Assembly (NCBI RefSeq): GCF_001426485.1
Contig: NZ_LMET01000001.1
Location: 2,493,078-2,557,077, forward strand
From: Aeromicrobium sp. Root472D3
Lineage (GTDB): Bacteria; Actinomycetota; Actinomycetes; Propionibacteriales; Nocardioidaceae
Direction of reading: 5' to 3'
Length of the DNA stretch: 64,000 nt
The position numbers and the translations under genes are program-made. Of this stretch, positions 60,297 through 64,000 are shown piece by piece. Each line of letters begins with the position of its first letter. Position 1 is the stretch's first letter. The notes under the pieces are model-generated. The model ran no database searches, was not told the origin of the DNA, and saw only the letters and a program-made list of their open reading frames with translations.

Positions 60297-60769
60297 CAGG
60301 ACTCCTTCGAGAGGGGCGGCGCTGCGGTGGCTGAGGTGACGACGGCGGTCGCGCCGTCGATCTGGGTGACGAGCACGTCGTCGCCCGTGTCGAAGACGAG
60401 GTCGTGGGCGGCGCGGGCCGACCACAGCTCGCCGCGCAGCTGGATGCGTCCGGAGCGGCCGTCGACGGGCTCGACCACGACGGCCGTCGCACCGACGAGG
60501 TTGACGTGGCCCGTCTGCAGCGTCGGGCCGGCGTGCAGCTTGGCCACGACGGACGGTCGCACGAGGAACAGCAGGAGCAGCGAGACGATCGCGAAGATCG
60601 GCAGCGTGATCCAGATGGGGGCGCCGAGGCCCGCCGCCGCGGCCGCCGCGAGCGCGCCGACGGCGAACATCAGCAGGACGAGGTCGAGGCTCAGCATCTC
60701 GACGACGGCCAGGACGACGGCCAGCCCCAGCCAGGTCGCCCACGCGTGGTCACGGATCCAGTCGATCAT
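60296..60769 (-). CDS. NfeD-family membrane protein
   Basis: 157 residues. Four helices in the first 80 residues (WATWLGLAVVLAVVEMLSL, LVLLMFAVGALAAAAAAGLG, IWITLPIFAIVSLLLLFLVR), then an OB-fold NfeD C-domain (about 85-150: LVGATAVVVEPVDGRSGRIQ, DDVLVTQIDGATAVV). Short-type NfeD without the ClpP-like protease. It forms a complex with the SPFH protein. Confidence 0.9.
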   Translation of the reverse strand: MIDWIRDHAWATWLGLAVVLAVVEMLSLDLVLLMFAVGALAAAAAAGLGAPIWITLPIFAIVSLLLLFLVRPSVVAKLHAGPTLQTGHVNLVGATAVVVEPVDGRSGRIQLRGELWSARAAHDLVFDTGDDVLVTQIDGATAVVTSATAAPPLSKES

Positions 60770-61596
60770 GTGTCCTCCCCTGTCGCCGCGGTGCGGTTGG
60801 CCCGGCGTCCGTATCCTGCCCGTCGCGCGGCGTAGCGTCCACCGTCGCGGTCGAGGTGGATGCGCTGGCCGAACGTCGTCGAGAGGTTGTCGGCGGTCAG
60901 CGTCTCGGCGAGCGGGCCCTGCGCCACGACCCGTCCCTCGCGCACCAGCAGCACGTGCGTGAAGCCGACCGGGATCTCCTCGACGTGGTGCGACACCATG
61001 ACGAGGGCCGGCGAGCCCTCGGAGCCGGCGAGCGTCTCGAGGCTCGAGAGCAGGTCCTCGCGCGCGCCCAGGTCGAGACCGGCGCCCGGCTCGTCGAGCA
61101 GCAGCAGCTCGGGGTCGGTCATCAGGGCCCGGGCGATCAGCACCCGCTTACGCTCGCCCTCCGACAGCGTGCCGAACGTGCGTCCGGCCAGCGGGGCGAT
61201 GCCCCACTCCCCCATGATCTGGTCGGCGCGGACGTGGTCGTGCTCGTCGTACTCCTCGTTCCAGCGGCCGGTGACGCCGTAGGCGGCCGACAGGACGACG
61301 TCGCGCACCGACTCGGTGGGCGGGATGCGGTCGGCGACCTTGGTGCTGGTGTGGCCGATGCGCGTGCGCAGCTCGGCGACGGCGACCTGACCGAGGCGCT
61401 CGTCGAGGATGTCGACGGTGCCGGACGTGGGGTGCAGCGACGCACCGATGATCTGCAGCAGCGTCGTCTTGCCCGCTCCGTTGGGCCCGAGGACGACCCA
61501 CCGGTCGTTCTCGTCGACGGTCCAGCTGATGTCGTCGAGCAGGACCTTGCCCGGGCGCTCGACCCTGACGTCCGAGAGCTCGAAAGCGGCGGGCAT
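60766..61596 (-). CDS. ABC transporter ATP-binding protein, single-domain
   Basis: 276 residues from the ATG at 61596 with AGGAGG 6 nt upstream. Walker A GPNGAGKTT, signature LSEGERKRVLIARALM (slightly divergent LSxGE), Walker B LLLLDEPGAGLD, H-loop MVSHHVEEIP. It resembles the ModF/YfiL-type soluble ABC ATPases (VLDDISW start, FTHVLLVREG). No permease gene is adjacent, so its partner is unknown. It overlaps NfeD by 4 nt, forming an operon of three. Confidence 0.9.
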   Translation of the reverse strand: MPAAFELSDVRVERPGKVLLDDISWTVDENDRWVVLGPNGAGKTTLLQIIGASLHPTSGTVDILDERLGQVAVAELRTRIGHTSTKVADRIPPTESVRDVVLSAAYGVTGRWNEEYDEHDHVRADQIMGEWGIAPLAGRTFGTLSEGERKRVLIARALMTDPELLLLDEPGAGLDLGAREDLLSSLETLAGSEGSPALVMVSHHVEEIPVGFTHVLLVREGRVVAQGPLAETLTADNLSTTFGQRIHLDRDGGRYAARRAGYGRRANRTAATGEDT

Positions 61597-61712
61597 GCGG
61601 CCTCCTGGTCGTGGTCGCGCGAACGTCGTGACCACGACGTCGTGGCGTGGTGATGGTCGGTGGTGCCAACCTATCGCGACGGTGTCTGCCGTCAGCGATA
61701 GCCTCGGGTGCG

Positions 61713-62936
61713 ATGACCGAGCCCGTGCCCACGTCGCACTTCACCGATCCGACCGTCCTGGTGACCCTCACGGGCCCCGACCAGAGCGGAGTCACCACGC
61801 GCCTGTTCGGCGATCTCGCGCCGACCGGCGTCGAGGTCATCGACGTCGAGCAGCTCGTCGTGCGCGGGCGCCTGATCCTCAGCGCGCTCGTGACGCTCCC
61901 CGACGACCTCGACGAGCTCGAGCGGACGGTCCGGGCCGTCGGCGGGCACTTCGGGCTCGAGGTCGCCGTCGAGCACGGCACGGGCGACAACCGGGCCCGC
62001 CGCGTCGGGCGTGCGCAGGTCGTCGTGCTGGGCGCTCCCCTGCGTCCCGCCGCGATGGCTGCCCTGGCCCAGGGCATCAAGGACGACGGCGGCAACATCG
62101 ACCGCATCGTCCGCATGGCGCGCTACCCGGTGACCGCGATCCGCATGGAGGTCTCCGGCGCCGACCCCGACCAGCTGCAGGCCGACCTGGCCGCGATCGC
62201 GCACGAGCAGGGCGTCGACGTCGCGGTGCAGGAGAACGGCATCCTGCGCCACGCCCAGCGCCTCGTCGTGATGGACGTCGACTCGACCCTCATCCAGGGC
62301 GAGGTCATCGAGATGATCGCGGCCCACGCGGGCTGCGAGGACGAGGTCGCCCGCGTCACGGAGGCCGCGATGCGCGGCGAGCTCGACTTCGCCGAGTCGC
62401 TCGTGGCCCGTGTCGCCCTGCTCGAGGGCGTCGACGAGTCCGCGCTCGACGCGGTGTACGACTCGCTGGCCTACGCCAAGGGCGCCCGCACCATGATCCG
62501 CACGCTCAAGCGCCTGGGCTACCGCTTCGCGCTGGTCAGCGGCGGCTTCACGCAGATCATCGAGAAGATCGCCGCCGAGCTCGGGGTCGACTACTACGCG
62601 GCCAACCAGCTCGAGGTCGTCGACGGCCGGCTGACCGGCCGGGTCACCGGTCCGATCGTCGACCGGGCCGGCAAGGCCGAGGCGCTGCGCCGCTTCGCCG
62701 CCGAGGCCCGCATCCCGGTCAGGAACACCGTCGCGATCGGCGACGGCGCCAACGACCTCGACATGCTGGCGGCCTCGGGCCTCGGCATCGCCTTCAACGC
62801 CAAGCCGTTGGTCCGCGACCAGGCGCAGACGTCCGTCAACGTGCCCTACCTCGACGCGATCGTCTACCTGCTCGGCATCACCCGCGAAGAGGTCGAGGCG
62901 GCCGACGCGGCCGATCTCGCCGACGTCGTCGACTAG
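61713..62936 (+). CDS. serB: Phosphoserine phosphatase SerB
   Basis: 407 residues from the ATG at 61713. Two N-terminal ACT domains (about 1-170; VTLTGPDQSGVTTRLFGDLA), then the HAD phosphatase: motif I VVMDVDSTLIQ (Asp188/Asp190), motif II ALVSGGFTQI, motif III RNTVAIGDGANDLDMLAAS. It makes serine from phosphoserine. The ACT domains allow amino-acid feedback. It overlaps the convergent ArsR gene by 4 nt. Confidence 0.96.
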   Translation: MTEPVPTSHFTDPTVLVTLTGPDQSGVTTRLFGDLAPTGVEVIDVEQLVVRGRLILSALVTLPDDLDELERTVRAVGGHFGLEVAVEHGTGDNRARRVGRAQVVVLGAPLRPAAMAALAQGIKDDGGNIDRIVRMARYPVTAIRMEVSGADPDQLQADLAAIAHEQGVDVAVQENGILRHAQRLVVMDVDSTLIQGEVIEMIAAHAGCEDEVARVTEAAMRGELDFAESLVARVALLEGVDESALDAVYDSLAYAKGARTMIRTLKRLGYRFALVSGGFTQIIEKIAAELGVDYYAANQLEVVDGRLTGRVTGPIVDRAGKAEALRRFAAEARIPVRNTVAIGDGANDLDMLAASGLGIAFNAKPLVRDQAQTSVNVPYLDAIVYLLGITREEVEAADAADLADVVD

Positions 62937-63247
62937 TCCGCGGCCAGCACCGAGTCGAGCAGCCCCGGGAAGACCGCGTCGAGCTCGTCCTTGCGCAGGC
63001 TGACGAGCCGGCGGCGTCCGTCGGGCTCGTTGCGCACGATCCCCGCCTCGCGCAGCACCTTCATGAGGTGCGACTTGGTCGACTTCGGCAGGTCCGGGTT
63101 GGTCACCCCGCACTCGGCCATGGTCAGGGGGCCCGCGGCGAGCTCGCGGACGATCTCGAGCCGCGCCGGGTCGCTCAGCGCGAACAGGACGTCGGTCAGC
63201 GCGACGTCGGTCGGCTCGGGGTGCGGGAGGCGCGTGATGCCCGTCAT
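62933..63247 (-). CDS. ArsR-type (HTH_20) regulator
   Basis: 104 residues from the ATG at 63247; the track-length frame to 63301 would cover the operator. Winged helix: LFALSDPARLEIVRELAAGP, PKSTKSHLMKVLREAGIVRN. One Cys (AECGV) and no His/Cys metal pattern, so this is probably not a metal sensor. It is divergent from the MFS gene and likely represses it. An inverted repeat lies 13 nt upstream. Confidence 0.88.
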   Translation of the reverse strand: MTGITRLPHPEPTDVALTDVLFALSDPARLEIVRELAAGPLTMAECGVTNPDLPKSTKSHLMKVLREAGIVRNEPDGRRRLVSLRKDELDAVFPGLLDSVLAAD

Positions 63248-63259
63248 GGTTCCAGAATA

Positions 63260-63274
63260 CTTGAACTGTCCAAG
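63260..63274. promoter_or_regulatory. Candidate ArsR operator
   Basis: CTTGAAC-T-GTCCAAG, 7-bp arms matching at 6 of 7, lies between the divergent ArsR gene (start 63247) and MFS gene (start 63344). Position and symmetry suit a dimeric winged-helix repressor. Confidence 0.5.
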
Positions 63275-63343
63275 GATCGGCGTACGGTGTAACTGTTCCA
63301 CTTCGATCGAACCGTCGGTTCGACCAGACGACCCGGAGGCCCG

Positions 63344-64000
63344 ATGACCGTCACCACCGCACCGACGACCCGGCGCGCCACGGGCGTCCGCACGCCCGGC
63401 TTCGCGCTGGCCGTGGCCGCCGTCGTGGCCATGATGGTCGCCGCGAGCGCCCCGTCACCGTTCTACCCCGTCCTGCAGCAGGAGATCGGCTTCTCGGCCG
63501 CCACCATGACGACGATCTTCGCCGTCTACGCCGTCGCGCTGCTGATGACCCTGCTCGTGGCCGGCTCGCTGTCGGACCACCTCGGTCGACGGCCCGTCAT
63601 CTCGGCGGGATTCATCGTGCTGGCGGCCAGCATGGTGGCGTTCTGGCACGCCGACACCGTGACGGTTCTCGTGGCGGCGCGCATCGTGCAGGGCGTCGCC
63701 GCCGGGCTGCTGATGTCGTCGCTGTCGGCCGCCGTGGTCGACCTCGAGCCGGCGCGGCGTCCGGGGTCGGCCGCGACGCTCAACAGCGTCGGCCCCCTGG
63801 CGGGGCTCGCGCTCGGGGCCGTGGCCGCCGGCGCCCTGCTCGACCGGACGTCGTCCGCGCTCGCGGTCGTGTTCGGCGGCCTGACCGTCGCGTACGTCGT
63901 GATCGCCGCCGCGGTGTGGCTGCTGCCCGAGACGTCGCCGCGCCACGAGGGCCTGGCGGCCTCGTTCGTGCCGCGCGCGGGTGTTCCCGCCGCCGCGCGG
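63344..64000 (+). CDS. MFS transporter, cut by window end
   Basis: At least 219 residues are visible from the ATG at 63344 (GGAGG 5 nt upstream); the frame continues past 64000. Motif A between helices 2 and 3 reads GSLSDHLGRRP, and the fourth helix VAARIVQGVAAGLLMSSLSA is typical of drug:H+ antiporters (DHA1/2-like). Regulation by the divergent ArsR is likely. Substrate unknown. Confidence 0.9.
   Translation, partial: MTVTTAPTTRRATGVRTPGFALAVAAVVAMMVAASAPSPFYPVLQQEIGFSAATMTTIFAVYAVALLMTLLVAGSLSDHLGRRPVISAGFIVLAASMVAFWHADTVTVLVAARIVQGVAAGLLMSSLSAAVVDLEPARRPGSAATLNSVGPLAGLALGAVAAGALLDRTSSALAVVFGGLTVAYVVIAAAVWLLPETSPRHEGLAASFVPRAGVPAAAR

Noticed and set aside
1..64000. CRISPR array or cas genes
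   Set aside because: No regularly spaced repeats and no Cas-like protein seen.

Overview
The window is high-GC actinobacterial DNA. Gene content (pstSCAB with a PHO box, paired acyl-CoA dehydrogenases, HrpA, a DivIVA-domain protein, class E-like sortase fold, GTG starts and 4-nt ATGA overlaps) fits Nocardioidaceae, perhaps an Aeromicrobium- or Nocardioides-like organism. That placement is inference from style, not from a marker gene. The window has two halves that meet at a tRNA-Leu(GAG) gene (31747-31831, minus strand).

Left half (1-31.7 kb) is accessory DNA: lower and uneven GC, several broken genes and non-coding stretches. It holds: (a) a COG2856-like gene with a collapsed PIN-domain partner at the left edge; (b) a catabolic cluster at 2.0-12.9 kb: P450 plus its PDR-type reductase, a decayed aldehyde dehydrogenase, an operon of ornithine-cyclodeaminase-like, DapA-like, FAH-family and amidohydrolase-2 enzymes, a divergent LysR regulator, and a two-gene operon of a gentisate-dioxygenase-like cupin and an acyl-CoA ligase; a shared GTTATGAC-like half-site in three promoter regions suggests one LysR regulon; (c) 13-20 kb, a patch of hypothetical and broken genes including a stand-alone SIR2-like protein that may be anti-phage; (d) 20-27 kb, metal handling: a CmtR-like sensor leading two CDF transporters and a DsbA-like protein, an MFS exporter with a KmtR-like sensor, and DUF4396/DUF6153-like/DUF305 genes around a perfect CsoR-type operator; (e) 28.1-31.5 kb, a translationally coupled pair: a tyrosine-recombinase-like protein with no visible catalytic Tyr, followed by a DDE transposase. 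The pair sits beside large palindromes and the tRNA 3' end, so the tRNA is the probable island boundary.

Right half (31.8-64 kb) is chromosomal-backbone-like, uniformly GC-rich and tightly packed: DUF445 protein, zinc metallopeptidase, CPBP protease, HrpA helicase, FKBP, zinc alcohol dehydrogenase, MarR, two acyl-CoA dehydrogenases, peptide deformylase, a TrmH-family methyltransferase, PEBP, a transglycosylase, a long phosphate-uptake operon, an SPFH/NfeD/ABC-ATPase operon, SerB, and an ArsR regulator with an MFS transporter cut by the window end.

The most unusual system is the phosphate operon (48.7-59.1 kb, minus). A PHO box of two 11-bp repeats precedes pstC-pstA-pstS. Between pstS and pstB lie three extra exported or membrane proteins: an 845-residue binding-protein-like polypeptide, a sortase-fold membrane protein lacking the catalytic Cys, and a second PstS-like protein fused to Ig-like repeats. 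Four of the junctions overlap by 1-4 nt, so these genes are probably made together as a surface phosphate-capture machine. Second in interest is the recombinase-like/transposase pair at the island edge.
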